In this document: positions 36,163-46,339 of the stretch, piece by piece
How the letters are laid out: every line of letters begins with the position of its first letter
Numbering within the stretch: position 1 is the stretch's first letter
Assembly: GCF_002295065.1 (NCBI RefSeq)
Contig: NZ_NSGG01000001.1
Span: 186,001 to 250,000 of the forward strand
Source of the DNA: Mesorhizobium sp. WSM3859
Lineage (GTDB): Bacteria; Pseudomonadota; Alphaproteobacteria; Rhizobiales; Rhizobiaceae
Direction of reading: 5' to 3'
Length of the DNA: 64,000 bases
Made by a program: the position numbers and the translations under genes
Notes under the pieces: generated by a model
Database searches by the model: none
What the model saw: the letters and a program-made list of their open reading frames with translations, nothing else
Told to the model about the DNA's origin: nothing

Positions 36163-37239
36163 GTGCCCCTGAAAGCCACCGCCCATATCGAGGCCATGTC
36201 CGCTTTCGCGCTGGCGAATTTCGGCGGCTATGACAGGCCGACATTGGCTCAAAACGAGAGCGCCTTCCCGCCTAGCCCAAGCGCAATCGAAGCCGGCCGC
36301 GACGCCGTGGCGCGCAGCCACCTTTACCCCGACCCGGACTGGACCTTGCTGCGCGACGCGATCGCCAGAGCGTATGGCGTCGAGCGCGATCTTATCCTGT
36401 GCGGCGCCGGCTCGATGGAGCTGATCGCCTGCACCATTGCGGCCTTCGGCGGTCCGGGCGCGGACGTGCTCGCCACAAGCTACGCCTATAATTTCGCCGC
36501 CTCGGCGGCCGCGCGCGTCGGGGCGACCTATGTCAAGGCGCAGGAGCGCGGCTTTGAGGTTTCTATCGACGCCATCCTGGCGGCGCTCACGCCAGCGACG
36601 CGCATCGTCTTCGTCTGCAACCCGGGCAACCCGACCGGCACGCGCATCACAAACTCCGAACTGCTGCGCCTGCGCGCGGCGCTTCCCGGCGATGTTCTCC
36701 TAATGATCGACCAGGCCTATGGCGAATTCGACGACCAGGATCCGCAGGCCGTTTTCGCGCTGGCCGGACGCGGCGACACCGTCGTCTTGCGCAGCCTGTC
36801 CAAGGCATACGGGCTGGCGGGCGCGCGCATCGGCTGGGGGTTGTTCGCGCCCCAGATCGCCGCCGAAGTGCGCAAGATGCAGAACTCCAACCAGGTCTCG
36901 ACGGTGAGCCTCGCCATGGGCGTCGCGGCCGTTGAGGACCAGGCTTATATGCGTGCCATCGTGGCCCGTACGTCCGATATTCGCGATCGCTTCGCGCAAG
37001 GCCTGCGGGCGGCCGGCTACGAGGTCCCGGAAAGCCGGACGAATTTCGTCCTGGTCCGCTTTGCCGATAAGGCGGCAGCGGCGGCCGCCGACAACGCCTT
37101 GCGCGGCGCCGACATCATCGTGCGCGGCCTTACCGGTTACGGCCTGACGGATTGCCTGCGCATCACGATCGGGCCGCAGGACGTCATGGACCGCACGCTG
37201 CGCGCGCTCATTGCGCTGCGCGGCCGGCAATGCTGGTAA
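36163..37239 (+). CDS. HisC-like PLP aminotransferase
   Basis: A 358-residue class I/II aminotransferase of the histidinol-phosphate aminotransferase subgroup. It has NPGNPTG at 153-159, the PLP-contacting Asp183 in MIDQAYGEF and the Schiff-base Lys214 in SLSKAYGLAGARIGW. The start is GTG at 36163, which keeps the LKATAHI lead typical of these proteins. It lies 27 bp before a PuuE-type deacetylase rather than in a his operon, so it may be a catabolic or D-amino-acid-related enzyme rather than the biosynthetic HisC. Confidence 0.85.
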   Translation: MPLKATAHIEAMSAFALANFGGYDRPTLAQNESAFPPSPSAIEAGRDAVARSHLYPDPDWTLLRDAIARAYGVERDLILCGAGSMELIACTIAAFGGPGADVLATSYAYNFAASAAARVGATYVKAQERGFEVSIDAILAALTPATRIVFVCNPGNPTGTRITNSELLRLRAALPGDVLLMIDQAYGEFDDQDPQAVFALAGRGDTVVLRSLSKAYGLAGARIGWGLFAPQIAAEVRKMQNSNQVSTVSLAMGVAAVEDQAYMRAIVARTSDIRDRFAQGLRAAGYEVPESRTNFVLVRFADKAAAAAADNALRGADIIVRGLTGYGLTDCLRITIGPQDVMDRTLRALIALRGRQCW

Positions 37240-37266
37240 GGGCTTCATCCGAGGGGATTTCGAGAC

Positions 37267-38184
37267 GTGACGTCAGACATGCCGTATCTGCCCGCCCGCG
37301 ATTTCATCGGCTATGGCGAGCGGCCTCCGCAGGCTGAATGGCCGGGCGGCGCGAAGCTGGCGCTCAACATCGTCGTCAACTACGAGGAAGGTGCTGAATA
37401 CTCGATCGGCGAAGGCGACGGCGTTTCCGAGACGATCCTGTCCGACCTTGCCGTGTCGCCCGCCGTGCCGGACATGCGCAACCGCAACATGGAATCGCTC
37501 TACGAATACGGCTCGCGCGTGGGCGTCTGGCGGCTGCTCTCGCTGTTCCAGGACAAGGGTGTTGTTCCCACCTTCTATGTCGTCGGGCGCGCGCTGGAGC
37601 TCAACCCCGCCGCCGGCAAGGCGATCGCAGCGCTTGGCAGCGACATCGTCTGCCATGGCTGGCGCTGGATCGACTACGCGCCGCTCAGTGAAGAGGAAGA
37701 GCGCCAACACATTGCCATGACGGTGGACACGGTCCGCGAGATCACCGGCATCGATCCGCTGGGCTGGTACACCGGCCGGCCAAGCCTCAACACCCGCCGG
37801 CTGGTGGTCGAGCATGGCGGCTTCCTGTTCGACTGCGACGACTACAACGACGACCTTCCCTATTTCGTCGATGTCGGCGCCAAACGGCATCTGGTCGTGC
37901 CGCACTCTTTCGACAACAACGACAGCCGTTTTGCGCGTGGTTCAGGCCTGGAGACCGGCAGCCAGTTCTTCGACTATGTCAGCGACGGCGTCGACTGGCT
38001 GCTGAAGGAGGGCCAAAGGACCCCGCGCATGATGACGGTGTCGCTGCATTGCCGGCTGGCGGCGCGTCCCGGCCGCATGATCGGGCTGGAGCGTTTTCTC
38101 GACAAGATCACCGCCAACCCAGACGTCTGGGTCTGCCGCCGCTCCGACCTTGCCCGCCACTGGCTGGGCCGCTTCGGCGGCTGA
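37267..38184 (+). CDS. PuuE-type allantoinase / polysaccharide deacetylase family protein
   Basis: A 305-residue NodB-homology protein of the PuuE subgroup, cofactor-light allantoinases that open the allantoin ring. Matching features are ALNIVVNYEEGAE at the start, EYGSRVGVWRLL, VCHGWRWIDY in place of the canonical metal site, and a C-terminal half with TVSLHCRLAARPGRM. The start is GTG at 37267 after GAGGGG. Pairing with an aminotransferase and the nearby amidohydrolases suggests ureide or other cyclic-amide catabolism. A different amide substrate is possible. Confidence 0.78.
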   Translation: MTSDMPYLPARDFIGYGERPPQAEWPGGAKLALNIVVNYEEGAEYSIGEGDGVSETILSDLAVSPAVPDMRNRNMESLYEYGSRVGVWRLLSLFQDKGVVPTFYVVGRALELNPAAGKAIAALGSDIVCHGWRWIDYAPLSEEEERQHIAMTVDTVREITGIDPLGWYTGRPSLNTRRLVVEHGGFLFDCDDYNDDLPYFVDVGAKRHLVVPHSFDNNDSRFARGSGLETGSQFFDYVSDGVDWLLKEGQRTPRMMTVSLHCRLAARPGRMIGLERFLDKITANPDVWVCRRSDLARHWLGRFGG

Positions 38185-38226
38185 GCCAACCGGCGGCGGC
38201 GCCGCCAGTTCCCCTGACGACGGCCC

Positions 38227-40644
38227 TTACGACCGCAGCCGCTTGCCCTCCGGGTCGAAGGGCGGATGCGCGAGCAGCACCGCGTCATGCGGCCTGCCCA
38301 GAATGGCGACGGTCACCTTGTCGCCCGCCTTGGCGGTTCCCGCCTTGACGTAGCCCATCGCCAGCGACTGCTCGACGAAATAGCCATAGGCGCCTGACGA
38401 CACCTGGCCGATCGGCGTGCCGTCCGGCAGGAAGATCGGCTCGCCGCCGGTGGCGTCGGCATCCTTGGTCGAGACCGAAAGCATGATCAGCTCGTCGCGC
38501 GCCGGCTTCTCGGCGACGGCGAGATAGGCTTCGCGGTTGAGGAAGTCCTTATCGGTCTTGATCAGGCGATCGAGCTTGACCTCCTGCGGCCAGTATTCCG
38601 GCGAGTATTCCCGGCTCCAGCTGCCATAGCCCTTCTCGACGCGTAGCGACATCAGCGCCCGCGAGCCAACCGGTCCGGCGCCGACTTCCGCGCCTGCCTT
38701 GAGCAGCGCGCGGTAGAGCTCCACCTGGTCGGCGGCCTGGCAGTGCAGCTCCCAGCCGAGATCGCCGGTGAAGGAGACCCTCAGCGCCACGACGTCGAGG
38801 CCGGCGACAGTGATCTGGCGCGAGCGCATGAACGGGAAGGCCTCGTTCGACAGGTCGTCATTGGTGAGCCGCTGCAGCAGTTCGCGTGATTTCGGCCCGG
38901 CGACGTTGAAGCCGCCGAGATCCTCGGTGCGCGAGCGGAAGGTCGTGCCTTCCGGCAGCGGCACCGACTTGAAGAAGCGCTGATGAAAACGCTCGGCCAT
39001 GCCCGAGCCGATCACCATGAACTCGTCCTCCGCCAGCCTGGTCACGGTGAAGTCGCCGGCAATGCCGCCGCGCTTGCCGATCAGCGGCGTGAGACAGGAG
39101 TTGCCGACCTTGGTCGGCATACGGTTGGCGAAGATCGCGTTGAGCCAGGCTTCCGCGCCTGGGCCCTTCACTTCGTATTTGGCGAAATTGGAGATGTCGA
39201 TGATGCCGGCATGCTCGCGCAGCATGCGCGCCTCGCGGCCCACCGGCCCCCACCAGTTCTGCCGCGTGAAGCCGACCGTTTCCTCGCGCGGCTCGCCTTC
39301 CGCGGCGAACCACAGCGGATGCTCCCAGCCGAAATTGAGGCCGAAGACGGCGCCCATCTCCTTCTGCATTTCATAGGCTGGCCGCGTCCGCACCGGTCGG
39401 CCCGCGGCGCGCTCCTCGTTCGGGAAATGGATCTTGAAGCGGTGGCTGTACTGGTCCTGCACGCGCGCCTTGGTGAAGGCCTTGCCGGCCCAATGGCCGA
39501 AGCGCGCCATGTCCCAGCCGAACATGTCGAGCGAAGGCTCGCCCTCGATCATCCACTCGGCCGCGAGCTTGCCCATGCCGCCCGATTGCGAGAAACCGGG
39601 AATGATGCCGTTGCAGCAGAAATAGTTGCTGAGCTCGGGCGCCGGCCCGAACAGCACCGCGCTGTCCGGCGACCAGATCATCGGGCCGTTGATCACCTTC
39701 TTGACGCCGGCGGTGGCGGCCGCAGGCACACGCTGAACGGCGCGCATCATGTTTTCCTCGATGCGGTCGATATCGTCGGGAAACAGTTCGTGGCCGAAAT
39801 CCAGCGGTGTGCCTGCCTCGGCCCAGAATTTCATGTTGCGCTCATAGGCGCCGATGAGCAGCCCGAGGCCTTCCTGGCGCAGGTAATATTCGCCGTCGCG
39901 ATCGGCGACCGACGGCAGGCGCCGGCCCATCGAGGCGATTTCGGGAATGGTCTCGGTGACGAAATACTGGTGCTCGGTCGGGATCAGCGGCAGCTGCAAG
40001 CCGGCCATGGCGGCGACCTCCCTGCCCCACAGTCCAGCGGCGTTGACCACCCATTGCGCGCGGATATCGCCCTTCGGCGTGCGCACGATCCAGCTACCGT
40101 CAGCCTGCGCCTCGGTCGCTGTCACCGGCGTGAAGCGATGGATCTCCGCGCCGCGCTGGCGCGCGCCCGCGGCGTAGGCGGCGGTGACGCCCGACGGATC
40201 GACATTGCCGCCCTCCGGCTCATACATGATGCAGCGTATGCCGTCGAAATCGACCAGCGGATGCAGCCGCTCCGCCTCGTCGCGGCCGACCTCGTAAAAA
40301 TTCATCTTGTAGCGCCGCGCCTTGGCTTCCTGGAGCCTCAGCTGATGCTCGCGCGCCTCGGTCTGGGCGAGATAGAGCGAGCCCGGCTGGAAGATGCCGC
40401 AGCCCTGGCCGGTCTCGGCCTCCAGGTCCTTGTAGAGCGCCATCGTATAATGCTGCAGGCGGCTGATGTTGGTGGAATCATGCAGGCCGTGGATGTTGGC
40501 CGCAGCGTGCCATGTCGAACCCGAGGTCAGCTCGCTGCGCTCCAGAAGCACGACATCCGTCCAACCGAACTTGGCGAGGTGATAGAGGATCGAGCAGCCG
40601 ATCAGACCGCCGCCAATGACAACGGCTTGTGCATGAGTACGCAT
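38227..40644 (-). CDS. Dimethylglycine/sarcosine dehydrogenase-like FAD-GcvT protein
   Basis: An 805-residue fusion. The N-terminal half is a DAO-type flavoprotein (VVIGGGLIGCSILYHL at 8-23, then SGSTWHAA whose His is the usual covalent FAD site). The C-terminal half is a GcvT-like folate-binding domain (from ~450, with RVEKGYGSWSREY near 690). Such enzymes demethylate N-methyl amino acids and pass the one-carbon unit to tetrahydrofolate. The ATG at 40644 begins directly before the FAD fold. It lies downstream of a solute-binding-protein gene on the same strand, with a stable hairpin between them. Confidence 0.88.
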   Translation of the reverse strand: MRTHAQAVVIGGGLIGCSILYHLAKFGWTDVVLLERSELTSGSTWHAAANIHGLHDSTNISRLQHYTMALYKDLEAETGQGCGIFQPGSLYLAQTEAREHQLRLQEAKARRYKMNFYEVGRDEAERLHPLVDFDGIRCIMYEPEGGNVDPSGVTAAYAAGARQRGAEIHRFTPVTATEAQADGSWIVRTPKGDIRAQWVVNAAGLWGREVAAMAGLQLPLIPTEHQYFVTETIPEIASMGRRLPSVADRDGEYYLRQEGLGLLIGAYERNMKFWAEAGTPLDFGHELFPDDIDRIEENMMRAVQRVPAAATAGVKKVINGPMIWSPDSAVLFGPAPELSNYFCCNGIIPGFSQSGGMGKLAAEWMIEGEPSLDMFGWDMARFGHWAGKAFTKARVQDQYSHRFKIHFPNEERAAGRPVRTRPAYEMQKEMGAVFGLNFGWEHPLWFAAEGEPREETVGFTRQNWWGPVGREARMLREHAGIIDISNFAKYEVKGPGAEAWLNAIFANRMPTKVGNSCLTPLIGKRGGIAGDFTVTRLAEDEFMVIGSGMAERFHQRFFKSVPLPEGTTFRSRTEDLGGFNVAGPKSRELLQRLTNDDLSNEAFPFMRSRQITVAGLDVVALRVSFTGDLGWELHCQAADQVELYRALLKAGAEVGAGPVGSRALMSLRVEKGYGSWSREYSPEYWPQEVKLDRLIKTDKDFLNREAYLAVAEKPARDELIMLSVSTKDADATGGEPIFLPDGTPIGQVSSGAYGYFVEQSLAMGYVKAGTAKAGDKVTVAILGRPHDAVLLAHPPFDPEGKRLRS

Positions 40645-40745
40645 AGTTGAGCTTTCTTCCCTTGGTTCGGCGACTTGTTTGGCGCTCTCTTGCAGCGCTT
40701 TTGGTATTTCATTTAGCTGACTGATCAAGCGCAGTCGCCGGCTAA

Positions 40746-40772
40746 GTCAGGGGCGCAAAAAGCGCCCCTGAC
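40746..40772 (-). terminator. Perfect 11-bp hairpin between SBP and dehydrogenase genes
   Basis: GTCAGGGGCGC and its exact complement flank a five-base A/T loop, 22 bases past the stop of the solute-binding-protein gene on the minus strand. There is no T-run after it, so it may protect the upstream mRNA 3' end or only partly terminate, lowering expression of the dehydrogenase relative to the binding protein. Confidence 0.6.
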
Positions 40773-40794
40773 CATTGCTTTGATTGACCTGGTT

Positions 40795-42450
40795 TCAGGC
40801 CTTGTCCAACCAGACCTTGTCCAGTTGCAGTTCGAAAGTCTGATGCATGCCGAGGTTCTTCACGTAAGGGGCATGGTGGCGGTAGAGCGAGCGCCAGAAC
40901 GCCTGGACCAGAATGCCGGAGTCCTGCAGGATGAACTCCACCTCCTTCATGAGCTCCTTGCGCTTCTCGGGATCGGCGACGGCCATCGCCGCGTTGAGCT
41001 TCTTGTCGAACTCCGGATTGGCGTAGCCCGACTCGTTCCAGGCCTCGCCGCTGCGATAGGCGATCGCCAGCACCTGCACGCCGAGCGGCCGCATGCCCCA
41101 GTCGGTGGTTGACCACGGATATTTCGTCCAGTCGTTCCAGAACGAGGAGCCCGGAATGATGGTGCGCTTGACCTTGAAGCCGGCGTCGCGCATCTGCGCG
41201 GCGACGACGTCGGCCGGGTCCTTCACATAGTCGGCATCGTAGGAGATCAGCTCGAACTCGTGATCCGTCTGGCCGGCCTCGGCCATCAGCGCCTTTGCCT
41301 TTGCGAGGTCGCGCGGAACTTTCGGCAGCGCGTAGTATTCCGGATGGATCTGGCAGACATGGTGGTTTTCGGCGACCTGGCCGAGGCCGCTATAGCCGAG
41401 CTTCAACACGGTCTCGTTGTCGACTGCGAGCTGGATGGCGTTGCGCACCCGCTTGTCGTCGTAAGGCTTGTTGGTCACGTTGGTGCGCAACACGATGGTG
41501 CCGGCGGTGACCACTTGCTCCTTGACCAGGCCCATGCTGTCATAGAGATCGACCGTGCCGCCGACCGTCTGGTAGTTGCAGTCGATCTCGCCGGCCTCGA
41601 AGGCGCTGCCGATGGCCGGGTTCGAGGCGTCCGATCCGTAATCGGTCCAGTCGACGCCGTCGAGATAGGGCTCGCCGCCGAACCAGGTGAAGTCCTTGCG
41701 CCGCCGCACCGAGGCCGATTCACCGACCTTGTAGGAGATCAGCTCATAGGGGCCGGTGCCGGGCGTCTTGAGCATGTCGGCGCCGCTCTTGTCGAAGTCG
41801 CGATGGACGATGACCGCCGGATAGTCGGAAAAGCCCGGGATAATGGTGACGTCCGACTGGTTGCATTTCAGCTTCACCGTATGGTCGTCGACCTTGGTGA
41901 TGGCGCCGGCGGCGGCCTTCTTGGTGGTCGCATCGATCAGCGAGCCCATGCGGCCGGCCATCGAATTGCCCTCGGCCGCCTTATCGCACCAGCGTGCGAT
42001 GTTGTAGGCGATGTCGTCGGCGTTGAAGTCGTCGCCGTTCGACCATTTCACGCCCTTGCGCAGGTGCAGCGTGTATTCGGTGGCGTCGTCGCTCACCTCC
42101 CAGCTCTCGACCAGATGGCCCTCGAAGGTGAAGTCGGTGGTGTAGCGGATCATGTAGTCATTGCACTGGCGCATGACATTGGCGATTTCCGACCAGTCCC
42201 AGCTGCGCGGATCCTTCATGTCTTTGATGATCATCTGCATCTTCAGGATGCCGCCCTTCTTGCCGGGCAAGGGTGCGGCGGCCTTGGCCGGCTCGATCCC
42301 CGCCATCGAATAGGCGAGCGCCGTGGAAGCGCCCATCACGCTTGCCATGGCCAGGAATTCGCGGCGGTCCATGCCGCCCTTTTTGACTTCGGCTGCGTAG
42401 CTTTCGATGATCGCCGGGACGCGGTCACCGTTGCTCTTGAACATTGTCAT
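40795..42450 (-). CDS. ABC-transporter solute-binding protein (peptide/opine type), Tat-exported
   Basis: A 551-residue SBP_bac_5-family periplasmic binding protein. A Tat signal is evident: DRREFLAMA near residues 28-36 followed by a hydrophobic stretch and AKAAAP. The mature body has family blocks such as [25 protein letters not shown] split over strands, and [19 protein letters not shown]. The ATG at 42450 follows GGAG at good spacing. No permease or ATPase gene of the transporter is adjacent, so it must use components encoded elsewhere. Pairing with the FAD-GcvT enzyme suggests uptake of an N-methylated compound, which is inference. Confidence 0.85.
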   Translation of the reverse strand: MTMFKSNGDRVPAIIESYAAEVKKGGMDRREFLAMASVMGASTALAYSMAGIEPAKAAAPLPGKKGGILKMQMIIKDMKDPRSWDWSEIANVMRQCNDYMIRYTTDFTFEGHLVESWEVSDDATEYTLHLRKGVKWSNGDDFNADDIAYNIARWCDKAAEGNSMAGRMGSLIDATTKKAAAGAITKVDDHTVKLKCNQSDVTIIPGFSDYPAVIVHRDFDKSGADMLKTPGTGPYELISYKVGESASVRRRKDFTWFGGEPYLDGVDWTDYGSDASNPAIGSAFEAGEIDCNYQTVGGTVDLYDSMGLVKEQVVTAGTIVLRTNVTNKPYDDKRVRNAIQLAVDNETVLKLGYSGLGQVAENHHVCQIHPEYYALPKVPRDLAKAKALMAEAGQTDHEFELISYDADYVKDPADVVAAQMRDAGFKVKRTIIPGSSFWNDWTKYPWSTTDWGMRPLGVQVLAIAYRSGEAWNESGYANPEFDKKLNAAMAVADPEKRKELMKEVEFILQDSGILVQAFWRSLYRHHAPYVKNLGMHQTFELQLDKVWLDKA

Positions 42451-42625
42451 CGTTGTTCTCCGGTTCAGGGCTTTTTGCCCGTTGCATTCCCCTTGCGGCA
42501 CGCATGTTAGGGGCGATGCAAAAATCCCGGAAGGGCTCGATCCTTCACAAACCGCAGAAAGCCGGCCGCTGAGGCCTAAAAAAACAATGCCATTGGCTCG
42601 CCAAATTTTTGAAGGCGGAACAGAG

Positions 42626-43519
42626 CTACGGTCGTGCCGCGTCTTCCCTGGCCCTGGACAGGATCCATTCCCTGACCGTACGCGCGATGTTTCCCTTCGA
42701 AAGCTGGCTCTCGGTTAGATAGTAGTTCCAGGGGCTTGGCGGCCGTATGGGAAACGGCTCGACGAGCAGCCCGCGATCCATGTAGGCGTGTGAGAGCGAA
42801 CGCTGCGTGGCGACCAGGCCTGCGCCCATGGCGGCGAGCTCAAGCGCGATGTTGGAGGCGTTGGTCGACAAGCCCTTGTCATGGTCCTCCATATCGACAC
42901 CGAGCGCCTCAGTGACAACCTGCCAGTATTCCTGGCGGCCATGCACGAAGATCCAGTCCACCTTGAGCATGTCCTGCGGCGTCTTCAGCGCATGCTCGCC
43001 CTCGAGCATGCTCGGGGCGCAGAGCAGGACCAGCTCGTCGTTCCAGAGCGGAATGGCCGCGGGCGGCCGGTCGTCGAAGCGCCGCGTCGAGATGGTGATG
43101 TCGGCGATCTGCTCGCTGATGTCCTCCCAGATCGTGCCGTGCAGCACGATCTCGATCTCAGGATGCTTTTTCCGGAACGCGGCCATGCAGCCGGCCAGCC
43201 AGTTCTCGGCAAGACTCATCGGGCAGGAAACGACCACGGTGCGGTTGCGCGAGGAAGCGACGATCGCCTCGGTCGCCTGGTCGATCTGGTCGAGCGCCTG
43301 GCGCAAGGTCGGCAGGAAGGCCTCCCCCATCTCGGTCAGCTTCAGACTGCGCGGATAGCGGATGAAGAGCTGCCGGCCGATATAGTGTTCGAGCGCGCGC
43401 ACATGCGTGCTGACCGCGGCTTGCGTGTAGCCCAGTTCCTTGGCCGCCGTGGTGAAGCTCAAATGGCGGGCCGAACTCTCGAACGAACGGATATAGTTCA
43501 AGGGGGGTGGCGGCTTCAT
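42626..43519 (-). CDS. LysR-family transcriptional regulator (GcvA-like)
   Basis: A 297-residue LysR regulator. The winged helix-turn-helix is at ~7-65 ([19 protein letters not shown] then [16 protein letters not shown]), followed by a substrate-binding domain ([14 protein letters not shown] onward). The ATG at 43519 follows GGAG. It is divergent from the MmgE/PrpD-sox operon (170 bp between starts), the classic position for control of that operon, and lies 175 bp upstream of the solute-binding-protein gene on its own strand. The effector is unknown. Confidence 0.9.
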   Translation of the reverse strand: MKPPPPLNYIRSFESSARHLSFTTAAKELGYTQAAVSTHVRALEHYIGRQLFIRYPRSLKLTEMGEAFLPTLRQALDQIDQATEAIVASSRNRTVVVSCPMSLAENWLAGCMAAFRKKHPEIEIVLHGTIWEDISEQIADITISTRRFDDRPPAAIPLWNDELVLLCAPSMLEGEHALKTPQDMLKVDWIFVHGRQEYWQVVTEALGVDMEDHDKGLSTNASNIALELAAMGAGLVATQRSLSHAYMDRGLLVEPFPIRPPSPWNYYLTESQLSKGNIARTVREWILSRAREDAARP

Positions 43520-43604
43520 CCCGGTCTCCAGCTGCGTAGTCGGCATAGCTATCGCATGGGCAATCGGCCTTTCAATCGCAGACAAGCGACATGGCATCAA
43601 TATT

Positions 43605-43623
43605 TTTGGTCAAAGCCGCCAAA
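43605..43623. promoter_or_regulatory. Candidate LysR operator
   Basis: TTTGG and CCAAA are separated by nine bases in the LysR/mmgE divergent promoter region, 67 bp before the mmgE start. Spacing and location suit a LysR dimer site, but the arms are short and chance is possible. Confidence 0.3.
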
Positions 43624-43689
43624 CTAATCGCGTGCCTGCGCGATGAACCCAATTTATTGATGTTGTGAAGAGACAGGGGAGAGAAGCGC

Positions 43690-45087
43690 GTGGCTGTGCC
43701 GTCGTACCGGCGTGAGGGGCCTGTCGTCAGCTCCGATACATTCACGCGTTTGGCCGATTTCGTGCTGCGGCGTCCCGCTTCCGTCTTCCCTCAGCCGGTG
43801 CTTGAACAGGCCCGTTACCTTCTGCTCGACACGCTCGGCATCGCCGCCGCCGCCGGACCGATGGAAGCAGGCCGGATTGCCCGCGATGCCGCCGTGCTGC
43901 TCTACGGTTCGAACGATCTGCAATACTCGGCCCGGATGCTCTTCGACGGGCGTCGCGCTAGCATCGCAGGCGCGGCTTACGCGGTCGCCACGCAGACAGA
44001 CAACCTTGATGGCCATGACGGCTATAGCCCGACCAAGGGCCATATCGGCGTCGCGGTGATGCCGGCGCTTGCAGCGCTTGCGGAAGCAAGGCCCGACCTC
44101 AGCGGGCCGGAAGCGCTGGCGTCGCTGGTCATCGGCTACGAAGTCGCCGGCCGGGCCGGCATAGCCTTGCATGCAACGGTCAGCGACTATCATACGTCCG
44201 GCGCCTGGAATGCCTTGGGCGTGGCGGCGATCGCGGCACGGCTGCGGCGTCTCGACGAAACGCAATTGCGCGAGGCGCTCGGCATTGCCGAGTATCACGG
44301 CCCGCGCAGCCAGATGATGCGAGAGATCGCCACGCCCACGATGTTGCATGACGGCTCCGGCCCCGGTGCCCTCATCGGCCTCTCGGCGGCGGTGCTGGCC
44401 GAACGCGGCTTCACCGGAGCGCCGGCGATCACAGTGGAGGCGCCGGAAGTCGCGACGCATTGGCAGGACCTCGGCGTTTTCTGGCAATCATTGCATCAGT
44501 ATGTGAAGCCTTATCCGATCTGCCGCTGGGCGCATGCGGCGATCGACGCGGTGCGCGGACTTTGCGTGGCGCATAATCTCGCCCCCTCCGACATCGCCCA
44601 TGTCCAGGTCAACAGCTTCCATTATGCGGCCACGCTGTTCGACGGCATGCCGGACACGACCTCCAAAGCGCAGTACAGCCTGCGCTTCGCCGTCGCGACC
44701 TTCATCATCCACCGGCGCATCGGGCTGGAGCATATTTCCGGTGCCGGCCTCGCCGATGCCGCGGTCGCCGACATGCTCACCCGCATCACGGTGACCGAAA
44801 GCGAGCGCCACAGCGCCCGCTTCCCGGCCGGCCGCTGGGCCGACGTCGTCATCACGACCAACGATGGACGCGTGCTGATGTCGGGCGACGTGCATGCGCG
44901 CGGCGGCCCGGAAGCGCCGATGACCAAGCAGGACGTCGAGGCCAAATACGTGGAATTCGCCGCGCCCGTGCTCGGGTCCGGCCGCGCCGCGGCGATCCGC
45001 GACGCGGTGCTTTCGCTCGACGACCGCGACAGCCGCTTCTCCGATCTCTCGGCGCTGCTCTACGATCCTCCCACGACTTCGAGCTGA
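43690..45087 (+). CDS. MmgE/PrpD-family protein
   Basis: A 465-residue protein of the MmgE/PrpD superfamily, which includes 2-methylcitrate dehydratase, cis-aconitate decarboxylase and several isomerases. Family blocks are LLDTLGIAAAAGPMEAG, TQTDNLDGHDGYSPTKGHIG (split by a turn) and VKPYPICRWAHAAIDAV. The start is GTG after GGGGAGAGAAG. It is the first gene of the nine-gene operon, eight bases before soxB. The reaction is not predictable; dehydration or isomerisation of a hydroxy- or keto-acid is the family theme. Confidence 0.85.
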   Translation: MAVPSYRREGPVVSSDTFTRLADFVLRRPASVFPQPVLEQARYLLLDTLGIAAAAGPMEAGRIARDAAVLLYGSNDLQYSARMLFDGRRASIAGAAYAVATQTDNLDGHDGYSPTKGHIGVAVMPALAALAEARPDLSGPEALASLVIGYEVAGRAGIALHATVSDYHTSGAWNALGVAAIAARLRRLDETQLREALGIAEYHGPRSQMMREIATPTMLHDGSGPGALIGLSAAVLAERGFTGAPAITVEAPEVATHWQDLGVFWQSLHQYVKPYPICRWAHAAIDAVRGLCVAHNLAPSDIAHVQVNSFHYAATLFDGMPDTTSKAQYSLRFAVATFIIHRRIGLEHISGAGLADAAVADMLTRITVTESERHSARFPAGRWADVVITTNDGRVLMSGDVHARGGPEAPMTKQDVEAKYVEFAAPVLGSGRAAAIRDAVLSLDDRDSRFSDLSALLYDPPTTSS

Positions 45088-45094
45088 GCGCGCA

Positions 45095-46336
45095 ATGCCC
45101 CTCAGGCTTCTGAAATACGGTCTCAGCAGGGACTATCCGGTCAGCGGCGACATCCCGGCAACGCCCGAGCTGAAGCCGGCCTACGACGTCGTCATCATCG
45201 GCGGCGGCGGGCATGGACTGTCCTGCGCGCATCATCTTGCCAAATACCACGGCATAAAGAGCGTGGCAGTGCTGGAAAAAGGCTATCTCGCTGGCGGCAA
45301 CACGGCGCGCAACACCACCACCATCCGCTCCAACTACATCACGCCGGAAGGCATCGCCTTCTACAAGGAGGGCGTCGAGCTGTTCGAGCGGCTGTCGCAA
45401 GAGCTCGATTTCAACGTCATGTTCTCGCAGCGGGGGCAGCTCACGCTTGCGCATACCGAGGCGACGATGCGCAGCTTCCACATGCGCGCAGAAATGGGCA
45501 AGCACATGGGCACGCGCACCGAGGTCGTCGACCAGAAGGGCGTCGAGGAGCTCTGCCCGCTCATCAACATGGACTATGGCGGTCCGCTCGAAATCCTCGG
45601 CGGGCTCTGGCATGCCGATGGCGGAACGGCGCGCCACGATGCCGTCGCCTGGGGCTATGCCGCGCAGGCGTCGCGGCGCGGCGCGGAGATCCACCAGCGC
45701 ACCGAAGTGCAGGGCTTCGAGATTGTCGGCGACCGCGTCCAGGTCGTCAAAACGAACAGGGGCCGCATCGCCTGCGGCCAGGTGCTGATCGCCACCGGCG
45801 GCATGAATTACGACGTAGCGCTGATGGCCGGCGTCGAGCTTCCCATCCGCTGCTATCCGCTGCAAGCGATGGTGACCCAACCCTTAAAGCCCTGGCTGCA
45901 CACGTTGGTCTCGTCGGTCTCGCTGCACACCTATCTCGTCCAGTCATCGCGCGGCGAGGTCGTCATCGGCGGCGGCTCCGATCCCTACCAGCTCTACTCG
46001 ACGCGCTCGACGCTCGACATGAAGGAGCACCTCGCCGAGGGCGCCGTCCACCTCTTCCCTTTTCTGCAAGGCGTGCGGCTGCTGAGACAATGGGCCGGCA
46101 TCACCGACATGACGCCGGATTACAGCCCGATCATGGGTGCTAGCCCACTCACCAATCTCTGGCTCGATTGCGGCTGGGGCACCTGGGGCTTCAAGGCGAC
46201 TCCTGTCGCCGGCAAGCGCATGGCACAGACCATCGCCGACGGCCGCGTGCCCGACATCCTGAAACCCTTTGCATTGGAGCGGTTCGAGACCTTCAGGCTG
46301 CTCAATGAAATGGGGGCGACCGCGGCGAGCCACTGA
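45095..46336 (+). CDS. soxB: Sarcosine oxidase-type subunit beta
   Basis: A 413-residue catalytic subunit of a heterotetrameric sarcosine oxidase, which oxidatively demethylates N-methyl amino acids. The FAD fold starts DVVIIGGGGHGLSCAHHL at 31-48, and His181 in ARHDAVAWGYA matches the residue that binds FMN covalently in the family. Gene order beta-delta-alpha-gamma is standard. The companion delta subunit is atypical (see there), so the true substrate may not be sarcosine. Confidence 0.9.
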   Translation: MPLRLLKYGLSRDYPVSGDIPATPELKPAYDVVIIGGGGHGLSCAHHLAKYHGIKSVAVLEKGYLAGGNTARNTTTIRSNYITPEGIAFYKEGVELFERLSQELDFNVMFSQRGQLTLAHTEATMRSFHMRAEMGKHMGTRTEVVDQKGVEELCPLINMDYGGPLEILGGLWHADGGTARHDAVAWGYAAQASRRGAEIHQRTEVQGFEIVGDRVQVVKTNRGRIACGQVLIATGGMNYDVALMAGVELPIRCYPLQAMVTQPLKPWLHTLVSSVSLHTYLVQSSRGEVVIGGGSDPYQLYSTRSTLDMKEHLAEGAVHLFPFLQGVRLLRQWAGITDMTPDYSPIMGASPLTNLWLDCGWGTWGFKATPVAGKRMAQTIADGRVPDILKPFALERFETFRLLNEMGATAASH

Positions 46337-46339
46337 CCG

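Noticed and set aside
36163..37239. Biosynthetic hisC
   Set aside because: Fold and motifs fit, but it is paired with a PuuE-type gene and not with his genes, so the symbol was withheld.
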